Counted from the stretch's first letter, positions 7,595 through 17,262 are shown. The stretch: DNA of 42,132 nucleotides from JBJHBP01 sp050485645 (GCA_050485645.1 JBJHBT010000033.1:1-42132), one strand, 5' to 3'. Made by a program: numbers and translations. Notes: generated by a model from the sequence alone, not told the origin.

Positions 7595-8413
7595 TCAGAG
7601 CGCTTCGAGGCGCTCAAAAAAGCCTCGCAGCCTTCCTGCGTTGGTACCCACGTCTCCGACGCCGACGCGCGACGTCGAGCGCGCGTCGACCAGCGCTCCG
7701 CCATCGTCCGAGGGCTGGACGCGGATCACCACATCGTCCCTGAAACGAAACCAGAACGTGGTGTCGGTGGCTTCGATCCGCCCCTCCTCGGGCACCGCCG
7801 CCACCAGATCCCAACCCATACGACTGACCGCTTCCAGCGCGAGCTCGAACGCACGATCCGGCGCCACGGCAAGGCGACGCGTGACGAGATCCGGATAGGC
7901 TTCCTGCGTCAATTGCCCGAGACGCTCCGGCGTCATGTTCGGGTAGTTGCCATAGTCCACCGTGTTGGCGGCATCGGCGCGCAGCGGGACCACGTCGACG
8001 AACTGCGGCGGATTCACGGTGTCCGTGGAGATGTCGTGAATGGCTGGAATGTTCACGCCCTCGGGCGGACGATGGGATTCGGGGACGTAGTAGGCCAGCG
8101 CGGCCGCGAGAGCGCCGGCCAGCGACAGGACCACCGGCAGCAGCACCAGGCGCCCGGCCAGCACGCGACCGGCAACCAGCAGCAGCACCGCCACCACCAC
8201 AGCGCTGATCGCCACCGAAGGTGCCCAGCCGTGCGCGGCGCCGAGCAGCTCGAATCCGCGCTGCCAGTTCCAGGCGCCGAACCACACGCCAACGCTGGCC
8301 GCCAGCGCCACGGCCCCGGTGGCAAGGCCGGCGAGCAGCGCAAGAATTCCCGCCATGAGCAGCCACAGCGTGGCCGATCGCAGATGTCCGGTTCCCAAGG
8401 TTCTCTCGGTCAT
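7595..8413 (-). CDS. DUF1499 membrane protein
   Basis: The protein has 272 residues. Three hydrophobic helices occupy about residues 14-115 (LWLLMAGILALLAGLATGAV, VAISAVVVAVLLLVAG, LVLLPVVLSLAGALAAALAY). A soluble DUF1499 domain follows, with YPDLVTRRLAVAPDRAFELA and MGWDLVAAVPEEGRIEATDT, ending FRFRDDVVIRVQPSDDGGAL plus VDARSTSRVG. This helices-plus-DUF1499 layout is common in proteobacteria and its function is unknown. ATG 8413 follows a GGGGGG tract; the open frame upstream is Arg-rich and probably non-coding. It lies 109 bases after a carrier gene on the same strand and converges on the lipoprotein gene. Confidence 0.82.
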   Translation of the reverse strand: MTERTLGTGHLRSATLWLLMAGILALLAGLATGAVALAASVGVWFGAWNWQRGFELLGAAHGWAPSVAISAVVVAVLLLVAGRVLAGRLVLLPVVLSLAGALAAALAYYVPESHRPPEGVNIPAIHDISTDTVNPPQFVDVVPLRADAANTVDYGNYPNMTPERLGQLTQEAYPDLVTRRLAVAPDRAFELALEAVSRMGWDLVAAVPEEGRIEATDTTFWFRFRDDVVIRVQPSDDGGALVDARSTSRVGVGDVGTNAGRLRGFFERLEAL

Positions 8414-8522
8414 GGCACCCCCCGTTTCGCATTGGCTCCGGAATCCCGTTCCGGCGCAACCACCATACCTGCATGCGCGCCGTCGGGCGAGCCGTTCCGG
8501 ACGCTGCCGGGCCGACAGCCGA

Positions 8523-9839
8523 TCAGCGCCTGACCCCTGACGAATCAGCTGTCGACACAGCCGAGGCGTCGAACCGGCGCCCCAGTATCCAGCCGAGAAC
8601 CGCCCAGACGCCGGCGACTGTGGCACCGATCAGCATCACTCCGGCCGCGCTGACACCCGCGGTCTGGATCACGTTGTTGAGCTGCGCAGATACCGCATCG
8701 GCACCGCGATAAACCGGCACGTCGACGGTATTCTTCGCCTTGTACTTGGTCTCCCGGTCGAGCGGACTCCACAGCATTTCCCGCCCCGGCCGCACCAACG
8801 CATACTCACCGGCCCGCCGCAGAATCATGATCGCAGCCAGCACCGCGAAAGTGCCGCTCGCGGCAAGCACAAGAAAACCAAATACGAGGGCCAGCGGCAC
8901 CAGCGTCAGCAGCGTCGTGACACCAAACCGTGCCGCGATACGACCGGTCAGAAACAACTGCGTGAACAGCGTGAGGCCCTGCACAATCCAATCCAGGCGC
9001 GCGAACACCCGGGTTCTGCGCGTCACGTCGTCAAAGGTTTCCGCGACCAGTCGCAGCTGTTCGAAATACAGCAGCGTGCTGACCACCGACAGCCCGACTA
9101 TGAACAGCGCAATACCGATCAGATAGGGCGACCGCAGAATCAACGTAACGCCGGCGAATATATTGCCACCGAGCGGTCGGTCGTCTGCGGGGATGGTGCG
9201 GTCCGTCACTGTACGCTGCTTCCAGACCGCGAGCAGAATGTACTGACAGACGATGGCCGCAACGAACAGCGATGCGCCCAGAAACAGCACGCCACTCTGG
9301 CCGATGTGCCCAACGGCAAGGTCCGACACCAGCGGACCAGCCAATGCTCCGGAACTGCCGCCGGCGGCGATCACGCCAAACAGACGCTTGCTCTGCACCT
9401 TGTTGAAAATCTCGAGCAGAAAACTCCAGAACAGCGAGATCAGGAACAGATTCACGACGCTGATGAACACATAGAAGAACCGGGCCGCACGCGGCGTTAT
9501 CTCGCCGCCGGCGAACGCCACACCGATCAGGACGAGTACCATCGCCACGACTGCGTACGTGGCCGGGAGAAAAACGCTACGCCGGAATCTGGCGACGATC
9601 ATGCCGAATATAGGAATGATCAGCACCGAACCGGCGGCCGTCAGAATCCACAGGTCGGCGACCTGCTCGCGGCCAAGCACCGTACCCACGGTCTCGCGCA
9701 CGGGGCGCACCGCGAAATAACCGGCCCACATCGCAAAAAACAGACAGAACGCCGCAACGACGGCGCGTACCTCACCGGGCTCGACGGGCGTCAGACGGGT
9801 GAGAACGCGCGTAAGCGGTGAACCTGCAGCGGCAACCAT
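8523..9839 (-). CDS. NTP/NDP-exchange-type (Npt1/Npt2-like) carrier
   Basis: The protein has about 438 residues with roughly 11-12 transmembrane helices. It resembles the ATP/ADP-translocase (Npt1/Npt2) branch of MFS-like carriers: FAVRPVRETVGTVLG after the first helix, a Phe-rich SLFWSFLLEIFNKVQSKRLF helix, FGVIAAGGSSGALAGP, and REMLWSPLDRETKYKAKNTV followed by YRGADAV. In intracellular parasites relatives swap ATP for ADP; in free-living bacteria the substrate is not known. The start is uncertain: ATG 9839 has AGGAGG directly against it, and the frame is open to 9932. The divergent gene at 10018 is a paralog. Confidence 0.78.
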   Translation of the reverse strand: MVAAAGSPLTRVLTRLTPVEPGEVRAVVAAFCLFFAMWAGYFAVRPVRETVGTVLGREQVADLWILTAAGSVLIIPIFGMIVARFRRSVFLPATYAVVAMVLVLIGVAFAGGEITPRAARFFYVFISVVNLFLISLFWSFLLEIFNKVQSKRLFGVIAAGGSSGALAGPLVSDLAVGHIGQSGVLFLGASLFVAAIVCQYILLAVWKQRTVTDRTIPADDRPLGGNIFAGVTLILRSPYLIGIALFIVGLSVVSTLLYFEQLRLVAETFDDVTRRTRVFARLDWIVQGLTLFTQLFLTGRIAARFGVTTLLTLVPLALVFGFLVLAASGTFAVLAAIMILRRAGEYALVRPGREMLWSPLDRETKYKAKNTVDVPVYRGADAVSAQLNNVIQTAGVSAAGVMLIGATVAGVWAVLGWILGRRFDASAVSTADSSGVRR

Positions 9840-10017
9840 CCTCCTAGCATAACCGGCCAGCGACCAGGGCGTGCAGCCCGTGCAAAGGCGGTTCAGCAGC
9901 TGCGGTGCTTTCCGGATCAATCGCGTCGACATCAGCCGCGACGCAGCGACGAAACTTCTGGTTGCGATGCAGTGTCCTCTTTAGAATGCCGAAAACACCA
10001 ATACGAGGGGAAACAGC

Positions 10018-11370
10018 GTGACTGCAGTCCTGGAACGATTTTTCAACGTGCGCCGCGAAGAGCTGTTGCCGATCCTGATGGCTGCGGTGTACTTCTTCTG
10101 CATCCTGACTGCGCTGATGATTCTGCGTCCCACGCGCGACGCGCTCGGTTTGGAACGCGGTATCGAAGAGATTCGCTGGTTGTTTTATGGCACGTTGATA
10201 CTGACGCTGTTCGTTAACCCCCTGTTCGGGATGCTTGTCGTCCGCCTCAGGAGAATGGTTTTCATCTCGGTGGCGCATGCGTTCTTCATCGCCAATCTGC
10301 TGGTGTTCTGCGCGATCCTGCTGCTGGCACCGCAGGCAGTAGGTGAGCGCACTGGTCAGGTGTTCTACGTGTGGATGAGCGTGTTCAATCTGTTCGTCAC
10401 AATGATGTTCTGGGCACTGATGGCGGACCGCTTTTCACTTGAGCAGAGCAAGCGCATTTTTGGCGTGATTGCGGTCGGCGGGACGATGGGCGCATTGACC
10501 GGCTCAACTCTGGTCTGGAACCTTGCCGAGATGATCGGTGCGCCACTGATGCTTGTGATGGCCTGCGTGTTCCTTACACTCGGAACTGGCGCGGCCTGGG
10601 TCGTCGCAACGCTGCAGCCGGAACGCCAGCGGGCACCGGGTGAATCCCGGCTCGGACCAGACACCACCGGAGTGATCGGTGGCAGCGCGCTGGAAGGCAT
10701 GCGCGCGGTATTCCGCTCACCATATCTGCTCGGCATATCGGGCTATGTGATGATTCTGGCGGTGATGGTCACACTGATCTATTTCACGCGGCTGCAGATG
10801 GTGGCAGCAGCAGGGGACAGCGTGGATTTTCGTACCGGCCTGTTCGCGCAGATGGATTTCTATACACAGGCGGCCACACTGACATTGCAGCTACTCGTCG
10901 TCGGCCGTGTAATGAAGCGCTTCGGCGTTGCGTTCACGATGGCCGTGCTGCCCGTCACGGTCGCGCTCGGATTCATCGGTCTTGCGATCGTCGGTTCGAT
11001 CGTTGCGCTGGTGATTTTCGACGCCACGCAGCGAGCAGTGCAGCGCGCCATCATGCGCCCGGCCCGCGAGACGTTGTGGACCGTGGTGAGCCGCGAAGAA
11101 AAGTACAAGGCCAAGGCGTTCATTGACACGTTCGTATACCGTGGTGGCGACGCAGTTGGTTCAGAGACCGAGCGTGGGCTCGGGAAACTGGGCATCGGCT
11201 TGTATGCGCTGGCAATCGCGGCCGTGCCGCTCGCCGTCATCTGGGCGATGCTCGGCATCTGGCTGGGCCGGCAGCAGGCAAAGATCGCCCGCGAACGCGG
11301 TGAGGCAACCGCAAGCACCGACCAGGAAGCACTCACAGACGGTGCGCCACAGCCGCAGACCGCCAGGTGA
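10018..11370 (+). CDS. NTP/NDP-exchange-type (Npt1/Npt2-like) carrier, paralog
   Basis: The protein has 450 residues and starts at GTG 10018 behind GAGGGGAAA. It has about 11-12 transmembrane helices and shares the same landmarks as the divergent gene: ALMILRPTRDALGLERG, FWALMADRFSLEQSKRIFGV, IAVGGTMGALTGS, and RETLWTVVSREEKYKAKAFI followed by YRGGDAV. The hydrophilic C-terminal tail (QQAKIARERGEATASTDQ) is charged and probably cytoplasmic. The back-to-back arrangement with only 178 bases between starts suggests an old duplication with inversion. Substrate is unknown; a nucleotide is a guess from the family name. It converges with the zinc-peptidase gene 17 bases away. Confidence 0.8.
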   Translation: MTAVLERFFNVRREELLPILMAAVYFFCILTALMILRPTRDALGLERGIEEIRWLFYGTLILTLFVNPLFGMLVVRLRRMVFISVAHAFFIANLLVFCAILLLAPQAVGERTGQVFYVWMSVFNLFVTMMFWALMADRFSLEQSKRIFGVIAVGGTMGALTGSTLVWNLAEMIGAPLMLVMACVFLTLGTGAAWVVATLQPERQRAPGESRLGPDTTGVIGGSALEGMRAVFRSPYLLGISGYVMILAVMVTLIYFTRLQMVAAAGDSVDFRTGLFAQMDFYTQAATLTLQLLVVGRVMKRFGVAFTMAVLPVTVALGFIGLAIVGSIVALVIFDATQRAVQRAIMRPARETLWTVVSREEKYKAKAFIDTFVYRGGDAVGSETERGLGKLGIGLYALAIAAVPLAVIWAMLGIWLGRQQAKIARERGEATASTDQEALTDGAPQPQTAR

Positions 11371-11387
11371 GCACATCGCAAACAACG

Positions 11388-12401
11388 TTAGAGACGCGCC
11401 CCGTCCTGGAGCGTCTCGCGCACCAGCTCCAGCTTGGCGATCACGGTCGGTGCCAGCGTAAAGGGATAGGGGTCATCCATGCCCAGACCACGATTGAGCT
11501 CGTTCAATGCGACGGACAGTTCGATCCAGGCATCGACCCAGCCCCCCGCAACCGTGATATCGACATCACCGGTTTCGATACCGAAACTCCGTGCGGTTTC
11601 CAGCGTATCGGTGATGTGCAACCAATGCGCCCAGGTCTCGGCCCAGTCTTCGAGCGGATGGGATGCCGCGTACCGACTGATGTAGCGGTCGGTGTCCACC
11701 GGCTCGGTCTGAACACGCTGATAGTGCGCCTCGATGGCCGCCTGGTAGTCGCTGGTTTCGTCGCCAAAAAGCGCCCGGAACCGCGCCAGCCGTGGGCCAT
11801 CGTTGCCGAGCAGTGACTCGAAATAGAAATGCCCGCTTTCATGGCGGAAGTGGCCGAGCAGCGTGCGGTAGCGCTCGCGCATCTGTTCACGCGCAGCCTG
11901 GCGTGCCGAGTCGTCCGCTTCGACCAGATTGATCGTGATCGTACCGGCGAAATGACCCGTAAGAACGAACGACTCCTCGACCAGCGGATTGCGGCGACGG
12001 TCCTCCAGAAAGCGGAATGTCGGCGCCGCGAACCGGCCCGCTCCGTACGGCGCGAACAGCCCGAGACGCAGCAGGTCGCAGAGCATGCGGCGCTTGGCGC
12101 GTTCCATCCGCTCCCACAGCGTACGGTTGCCCCGTTTCGACAGATTCGGGAGCACCTCGGTCAGCCGGCAGGACGCGCAGTATTCGCTGCCGGAATCGGC
12201 AGCCACCCACCAGTTGCACATGCCGAACTGCGCCCGGTTGCGGCACGGCTTCGCCGCACCGCCGTCGGCCGGCGCGGCCGCGTCCATGGCGGTGATGATT
12301 TCACACCGTACCGGGTCGAAGCCCAGCAGTTCGCCGCAGCGCAGACACTGAAAGCTGTCGAAGAACACGCGCGCTCCGCAGCGACAGACGAACCGTCTCA
12401 T
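11388..12401 (-). CDS. Zinc-ribbon putative metallopeptidase
   Basis: The protein has 337 residues. It opens with Cys pairs typical of a zinc ribbon (Cys6/Cys8, Cys19/Cys22; then Cys53, Cys62, Cys75, Cys78) and continues into a metallopeptidase-like domain with HESGH at 187-191 (LLGHFRHESGHFYFESLL), the HExxH zinc and catalytic site. A WAETWAHWLHITDTLETA segment supplies a likely third ligand region. This is the zinc_ribbon_6 plus putative zinc-binding metallopeptidase family (formerly DUF2248). It is the last gene of the ATP-grasp/alpha-E operon, overlapping the alpha-E gene by 4 bases. In this context it may process whatever the ATP-grasp enzyme ligates. Confidence 0.85.
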   Translation of the reverse strand: MRRFVCRCGARVFFDSFQCLRCGELLGFDPVRCEIITAMDAAAPADGGAAKPCRNRAQFGMCNWWVAADSGSEYCASCRLTEVLPNLSKRGNRTLWERMERAKRRMLCDLLRLGLFAPYGAGRFAAPTFRFLEDRRRNPLVEESFVLTGHFAGTITINLVEADDSARQAAREQMRERYRTLLGHFRHESGHFYFESLLGNDGPRLARFRALFGDETSDYQAAIEAHYQRVQTEPVDTDRYISRYAASHPLEDWAETWAHWLHITDTLETARSFGIETGDVDITVAGGWVDAWIELSVALNELNRGLGMDDPYPFTLAPTVIAKLELVRETLQDGARL

Positions 12402-13339
12402 TGCGTGACCGCCGGTGCAAACCAGGTCGAGTGGATGTCGCGTTGCAATTCGGCGATCGCCACTTGAGTCTGATCGATCCAGCGGTGCAGTCCTGCCAGA
12501 TCCAGGCGCGCGAGCGCGAGCTGCTCGACGTCGTCAGCCAGTGCCGCCACCCGTGCCGATGCCGTGTCATGACGCGGCAGACGCGTCAGCGACACGCCAA
12601 GGCTGATCAGGCAGAAGCTCAATGCCCGCGGGAACTGCCGGTCCCTGAGGAGGAATTCGATCACATCGGCGCCTACCACGCGCCGCCGCACATGCTGACG
12701 GTACATCTGATACGCACTCACCGACTGCAGCACGGCCATCCACAACGAGTTGTCGTAGCGCTCCAGCTCCTCACGGCCCGACAGCAGGGTGGCAGCCGCC
12801 ACATCGAGAATACGCGTCGTCATGTCCGCGCGTTCCAGCGTCCGACCTATCTTGAAATACTGGTAGGCGGAACCGTGACTCATGCTCTCGGACAGCAGCC
12901 CGTTCAGCTGCTGACAGCGCTCGACAACATGCGAATGGACTTCGTGTCGTCGGCGTGGAGCGGCGCCCGCCGCAAGCTCGCCGGCGGCGAAAAGATAAAG
13001 CTGATTGATGGAACGCCACGCTTCCGAAGGCACGATGTCTCGCGCGGTGCGTATGTTCTCACGGGCGTACGCCAGCGATGAAAAGATGGAACTCGGATTA
13101 TTGCGATCAGACACCATGAACCGTTCAGCACTGTCCTGGCCGGGCTCGGGGTACAGTGCGGTGAACAGCGACCGATTGCCCATGATTTCGACCAGCATGT
13201 CCCACTTCAGTCCCGACTCGCGCGGCAGGTCGAGCAACAGATTGCCGTACACCCTGGACAGCCGCGACGTCGTATGCGCACGCTCCAGATATCTGGCCGC
13301 CCAGTAGATTCGCTCGGCAACCCGCGACAGCAGGCTCAC
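12398..13339 (-). CDS. Alpha-E domain protein
   Basis: The protein has 313 residues and is almost all helical, matching the alpha-E superfamily (COG2307): MSLLSRVAERIYWAARYLER at the start, then ARTVYGNLLLDL-like helices, FSSLAYARENIRTARDIVPS, and DMTTRILDVAAATLL. Alpha-E proteins have no known catalytic activity and are nearly always encoded beside a circularly permuted ATP-grasp enzyme. The gene overlaps the ATP-grasp gene upstream (ATGA) and the metallopeptidase gene downstream by 4 bases each, so the three proteins are made together and probably act together. Confidence 0.9.
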   Translation of the reverse strand: MSLLSRVAERIYWAARYLERAHTTSRLSRVYGNLLLDLPRESGLKWDMLVEIMGNRSLFTALYPEPGQDSAERFMVSDRNNPSSIFSSLAYARENIRTARDIVPSEAWRSINQLYLFAAGELAAGAAPRRRHEVHSHVVERCQQLNGLLSESMSHGSAYQYFKIGRTLERADMTTRILDVAAATLLSGREELERYDNSLWMAVLQSVSAYQMYRQHVRRRVVGADVIEFLLRDRQFPRALSFCLISLGVSLTRLPRHDTASARVAALADDVEQLALARLDLAGLHRWIDQTQVAIAELQRDIHSTWFAPAVTQ

Positions 13340-14784
13340 GGGCGCACCGCCACGATCCAGGTGTCCTTGCTGCCGCCACCCTGTGACGAATTCACCACCA
13401 GCGAGCCCTTGCGCAGTGCCACCCGCGTCAGCCCACCCGGCGTCACATAGGTACGCTCGCCCTGGAGAATGAAAGGCCGCAGATCCAGATGCCGCGGCTC
13501 GATCCTGTCGCTCACCAGGGTCGGCGCGGTGGACAGTGCCAGTACCGGTTGCGCGATGTAATTGCGCGGATTGGCTCGAATCAGTTCGGCCATCTCCGCC
13601 CGCTGCGTCGCGGTGGAGTTCGGACCGATGAGCATGCCGTAGCCGCCGGATTCGTTCGCCGGCTTGACCACCAGCGATTCGAGATTGTCCAGCACGTACT
13701 CCATGTCGCTCGGCTCACGGAGCAGCCGTGTGGGCACGTTCGGCAGTATCGGCTCCTCGTCAAGATAGTAGCGGATCATGTCTGGCACGTAGGCGTAGAT
13801 GACCTTGTCGTCTGCCACGCCGGCACCGGGTGCGTTCGCGATCGCGACGTTCCCGGCTCGCCACGCCCTCATCAGGCCGGGCACGCCCAGAGCTGATTCG
13901 GGCTCGAAACACTCCGGGTCCATGAACGTATCGTTGATGCGCCGATAGATCACATCGACGCGCTCCGGCCCGTCGACGGTACGCAGATAAACGCACTCAT
14001 CGTCCGCCACCACCAGATCGCCGCCTTCCACAAGCTCCACGCCCATGCGCTGCGCCAGATAGGAATGCTCGAAGTAGGCGGAGTTGTATATCCCCGGCGT
14101 CAGCACGACGACGCGCGGCAGCTCGAGATTGCGTGGCGACAGCGACGCCAGCATGTCGAACAGCTGTGAAGCGTAATCATCCACCGGCAGAATGGCCGCG
14201 TGGTCGAACATCTCCGGAAACACTTCCTTGGTGACGATGCGGTTTTCGAGCATGTAGGAGACACCCGACGGCACCCGCAGGTTGTCCTCCAGCACGAAGA
14301 CGGTTCCGTCGGCATCGCGCACCAGATCGGTACCGCAGATGTTCGCCCAGATACCGAACGGCGGATTCGCGCCAGCGCAGGCGGACAGATAGTTGGGCGA
14401 ATCAACGATGATGTCTTGCGGAATCACACCGTCGGCGACGATGCGACAGTCGTGGTAGATGTCATCGATGAACCGGTTCAGCGCCGTCAGCCGCTGCGAC
14501 AGACCCTCCTCGATACGCCGCCATTCATCCAGCGCAATGGTGCGCGGGATGACATCGAACGGCCATGCGCGATCGATATTCTGGCCTTCGGTGTACACCG
14601 TGAACGTGATACCCATCTCGACGATGACACGTTCCGCGTCGCGCTGACGTTCGAGCAGCTGCGGAATACCAAGAGTAGCCAGGTATTCGGTAACCGGCCG
14701 CGCCGCCGGTCGCGCGACTCCCTTGGCGGCGACGAGCTCATCGAAGAACCCGCCGGAATTGTAGCTGCTCCAGTCGATACTCAT
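13336..14784 (-). CDS. Circularly permuted ATP-grasp protein
   Basis: The protein has 482 residues and belongs to the COG2308 circularly permuted ATP-grasp group: WPFDVIPRTIALDEWRRIEE, FIDDIYHDCRIVADGVIPQD, LVRDADGTVFVLEDNLRVPS, VIYRRINDTFMDPECFEPES, and LESLVVKPANESGGYGMLIG. The last is the nucleotide-binding loop region. ATP-grasp enzymes join a carboxylate to an amine or thiol through an acyl-phosphate; this group is predicted to be an amidoligase that modifies peptides. It heads the operon with alpha-E and a zinc peptidase. Upstream, only 44 bases separate it from the divergent acylase gene. The true substrate is unknown. Confidence 0.9.
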   Translation of the reverse strand: MSIDWSSYNSGGFFDELVAAKGVARPAARPVTEYLATLGIPQLLERQRDAERVIVEMGITFTVYTEGQNIDRAWPFDVIPRTIALDEWRRIEEGLSQRLTALNRFIDDIYHDCRIVADGVIPQDIIVDSPNYLSACAGANPPFGIWANICGTDLVRDADGTVFVLEDNLRVPSGVSYMLENRIVTKEVFPEMFDHAAILPVDDYASQLFDMLASLSPRNLELPRVVVLTPGIYNSAYFEHSYLAQRMGVELVEGGDLVVADDECVYLRTVDGPERVDVIYRRINDTFMDPECFEPESALGVPGLMRAWRAGNVAIANAPGAGVADDKVIYAYVPDMIRYYLDEEPILPNVPTRLLREPSDMEYVLDNLESLVVKPANESGGYGMLIGPNSTATQRAEMAELIRANPRNYIAQPVLALSTAPTLVSDRIEPRHLDLRPFILQGERTYVTPGGLTRVALRKGSLVVNSSQGGGSKDTWIVAVRP

Positions 14785-14828
14785 CGGTAAGCTCTACGAT
14801 ACCTCAACTCAACCAGACGGAACGCGAA

Positions 14829-17234
14829 TTGCACGCGATACCCCTCGATACACCTGCCGGTCGACTTCGACCGGCAACCATTGCCGGGATCATCCTGATC
14901 GCTGCCGCGGTGGTGCTCACCGGCACCACAGTCGCACTGTGGATGATGCTTACCGCCTCGCTGCCACGCAGTACCGGCTCCGTCACAGTACATGGACTTG
15001 CGAACGAAGTCGTCATCGAGCTGGACGCACTGGAAACGCCCATCATACGCACCACGACAATGCACGATTCACTGCTGGCGCAGGGCTTCGTCCATGCCCA
15101 GCAACGCTACTTCCAGATGGATCTGGCAAGACGCCACGCCGCCGGCGAACTGGCGGAACTGTTCGGTGCGGTTGCTTTGTCCGTGGATCGCGAACAGCGC
15201 CTCTATCAGCTGCGCCGGCGTGCTCGCCAACTGCTCGACGCATTGCCCGCGGAACAGCGCTCGTGGCTTTACGCCTACGCCGATGGTGTCAATGCCGGTC
15301 TTGCCGATCTGGGGGCCAGACCGCCGGAGTACTGGCTGCTGCGTAGCCGACCGACACCCTGGCTGCCTGAAGACTGTGTACTGGTGCTGTTCGGCATGTA
15401 CACGATGATGTCGATGAACCATGTGTTCGAGCTGCCCAACGGCGTCATGCGAGCCACGCTGCCCGAGGCGCTGTTCGCCTTCCTGACCACGTCGGGCAGT
15501 CGATTCGACGCGTTGGTGGATGCATCGGGCGACCTGCGCTCCGACTACCGCCCGCTGCCAGTGCCAGGCAGCGACGTGATCGACGTTCGCCAGTCGCCCG
15601 ACCCGCAACAGGCTCCGTCGCGACAGCTGGTCGCCCCGCCGCTCTATGGCCCTGCCGGTTCCAACCAGTGGGCGGTGGGCGGCGCACTGACCCGGGACGG
15701 GCGGGCGATGCTCGCCAACGATCCGCATCTGCGCCTGCAGTTGCCCAACGTGTTCTTCCGCATCCATCTGCAATGGGCCGGACATCGTGCCGGCGGCATC
15801 AGCGTTCCCGGACTGCCGGGGATCGTCATCGGCGCGTCCGACCACCTGGCCTGGGGAGCCACCGTCAGCAACGCTGATCAGAGCGACTGGGTGGTGATCG
15901 AGGTCGACCCCGACGACCCGTCGCGCTACCGCGTGCCGGAAGGCCACGAAAGTTTCCGCACCACCATGGAGCAGATTCGTGTGCGCGGCGCGGTCACGGA
16001 AACCCTGGAACTGCGCACGACCCGCTGGGGACCGGTCATCGAACACGACTGGCTGGACCGTCCGCTGGCGCTGAGGGCCACGTGGCTGGAGGCTGATGGC
16101 GCAAACCTGGCGCTGCTGCAGCTGCCGCTGGCACGCGACGTGGAAGAGGGGCTGGCGACACTGGCGCAGTGGTCCGGTCCGTCGCTGAACTGGATGCTCG
16201 CCGACACCGGCGGTCGCATCGGCTGGACGATCAACGGCCCGGTGCCGGAGCGCACCGGGTTCGACGGTTCGGTGCCGGTGTCATGGGCCGATGGGACACG
16301 AGGCTGGGATCAATGGCTGGAACTGCCGGCGATCAGTGCCGATGAGTACGCGTCGCTGTTCACGGCGAACAGCAGAACCCTGCCACATGCCACCGGCGAC
16401 CGCGTCAGCCGTGCCTGGATGCGACCGCTGCGCGCCGATCGGATTGCTGAATTGCTGTCGGAGGGTGCGGCGTTCACGGAGGCCGATTTCGTCGCGATGC
16501 AGCTGGATACACGCGCCGCCGGCTACGACGCGATACGCGACCTGATGCTCGAAGTGGTGCCCGAGAGCGAGCCGGACGAGGCGTTGCGAACGGTGCGGAC
16601 GATCGTCGCCGGCTGGAACGGCCACGCGCAGATCGATCAGGCCGGATTCCGACTGTTGCACAACTACTATCTCGCACTGCTCGAACGCGTGCTGGGCGCC
16701 GTGCTCGCCAGGCCCGCCGATGCGGACGCGCTGTTCGTCTACCGCTGGCCGCTGGCGGATGAACCGCTGCGACGCATCCTCGAAGAGCGTCCGGACCATT
16801 TTCTGCCGCACGGCCACGACAACTGGCCGGCGTATCTGCGTCAGATACTGGTGGATAGCCTGGCCGACGATCAGCGTGCAGCCGGCACATCGTCACTCGA
16901 CACACACTGGGGAGACGTCAACCGGCTCACCGCGGGCCATGTTTTCGCCGACCTGATGCCGTGGCTGCGCAGGCGTCTGTCGATGGCGGACGAACCCCTG
17001 CCGGGCTCGATGCTGTCGCTGCGGGTGGCGGCGCCCGACTACGGCGCAACGGCTCGCCTGGTGATTGCCCCGGCAGCGCCCGGCACTGCGGTGCTGCAGA
17101 TGCCGGGTGGCCAGAGCGGCCACCCGCTGTCTGCCCGCTTCGATGATCAGACGCGGGACTGGCTGAACGGCAGTGCAGTCCCGTTCCTGCCCGGGCCGGT
17201 CCGCTCCGCGTTCATGCTCAGGCCGCCGGACTGA
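14829..17234 (+). CDS. Penicillin acylase family Ntn-hydrolase
   Basis: The protein has about 801 residues. One membrane anchor lies near residues 15-37 (IAGIILIAAAVVLTGTTVAL), then the acylase A-chain (QGFVHAQQRYFQMDLARRHA plus AGELAEL). The nucleophile is Ser278 in PAGSNQWAVGG; in this family autocleavage before that Ser frees the B chain. Later landmarks are NDPHLRLQLPNVFFRIHLQW, LPGIVIGASDHLAWGATVSN, and near the end MPGGQSGHPLSARFDDQTRD, all typical. It hydrolyses an amide bond in the periplasm; relatives act on beta-lactams or acyl-homoserine lactones and the substrate here is open. The start is probably TTG 14829: no ATG or GTG with a site is in frame nearby. Confidence 0.87.
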   Translation: MHAIPLDTPAGRLRPATIAGIILIAAAVVLTGTTVALWMMLTASLPRSTGSVTVHGLANEVVIELDALETPIIRTTTMHDSLLAQGFVHAQQRYFQMDLARRHAAGELAELFGAVALSVDREQRLYQLRRRARQLLDALPAEQRSWLYAYADGVNAGLADLGARPPEYWLLRSRPTPWLPEDCVLVLFGMYTMMSMNHVFELPNGVMRATLPEALFAFLTTSGSRFDALVDASGDLRSDYRPLPVPGSDVIDVRQSPDPQQAPSRQLVAPPLYGPAGSNQWAVGGALTRDGRAMLANDPHLRLQLPNVFFRIHLQWAGHRAGGISVPGLPGIVIGASDHLAWGATVSNADQSDWVVIEVDPDDPSRYRVPEGHESFRTTMEQIRVRGAVTETLELRTTRWGPVIEHDWLDRPLALRATWLEADGANLALLQLPLARDVEEGLATLAQWSGPSLNWMLADTGGRIGWTINGPVPERTGFDGSVPVSWADGTRGWDQWLELPAISADEYASLFTANSRTLPHATGDRVSRAWMRPLRADRIAELLSEGAAFTEADFVAMQLDTRAAGYDAIRDLMLEVVPESEPDEALRTVRTIVAGWNGHAQIDQAGFRLLHNYYLALLERVLGAVLARPADADALFVYRWPLADEPLRRILEERPDHFLPHGHDNWPAYLRQILVDSLADDQRAAGTSSLDTHWGDVNRLTAGHVFADLMPWLRRRLSMADEPLPGSMLSLRVAAPDYGATARLVIAPAAPGTAVLQMPGGQSGHPLSARFDDQTRDWLNGSAVPFLPGPVRSAFMLRPPD

Positions 17235-17262
17235 GCACGCCGCGGCGACGTCGATCAGGAGG

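Noticed and set aside
15069..16046. Minus-strand frame inside the penicillin acylase gene
   Set aside because: The plus strand carries the acylase motifs including the Ser nucleophile; the opposite frame has none.
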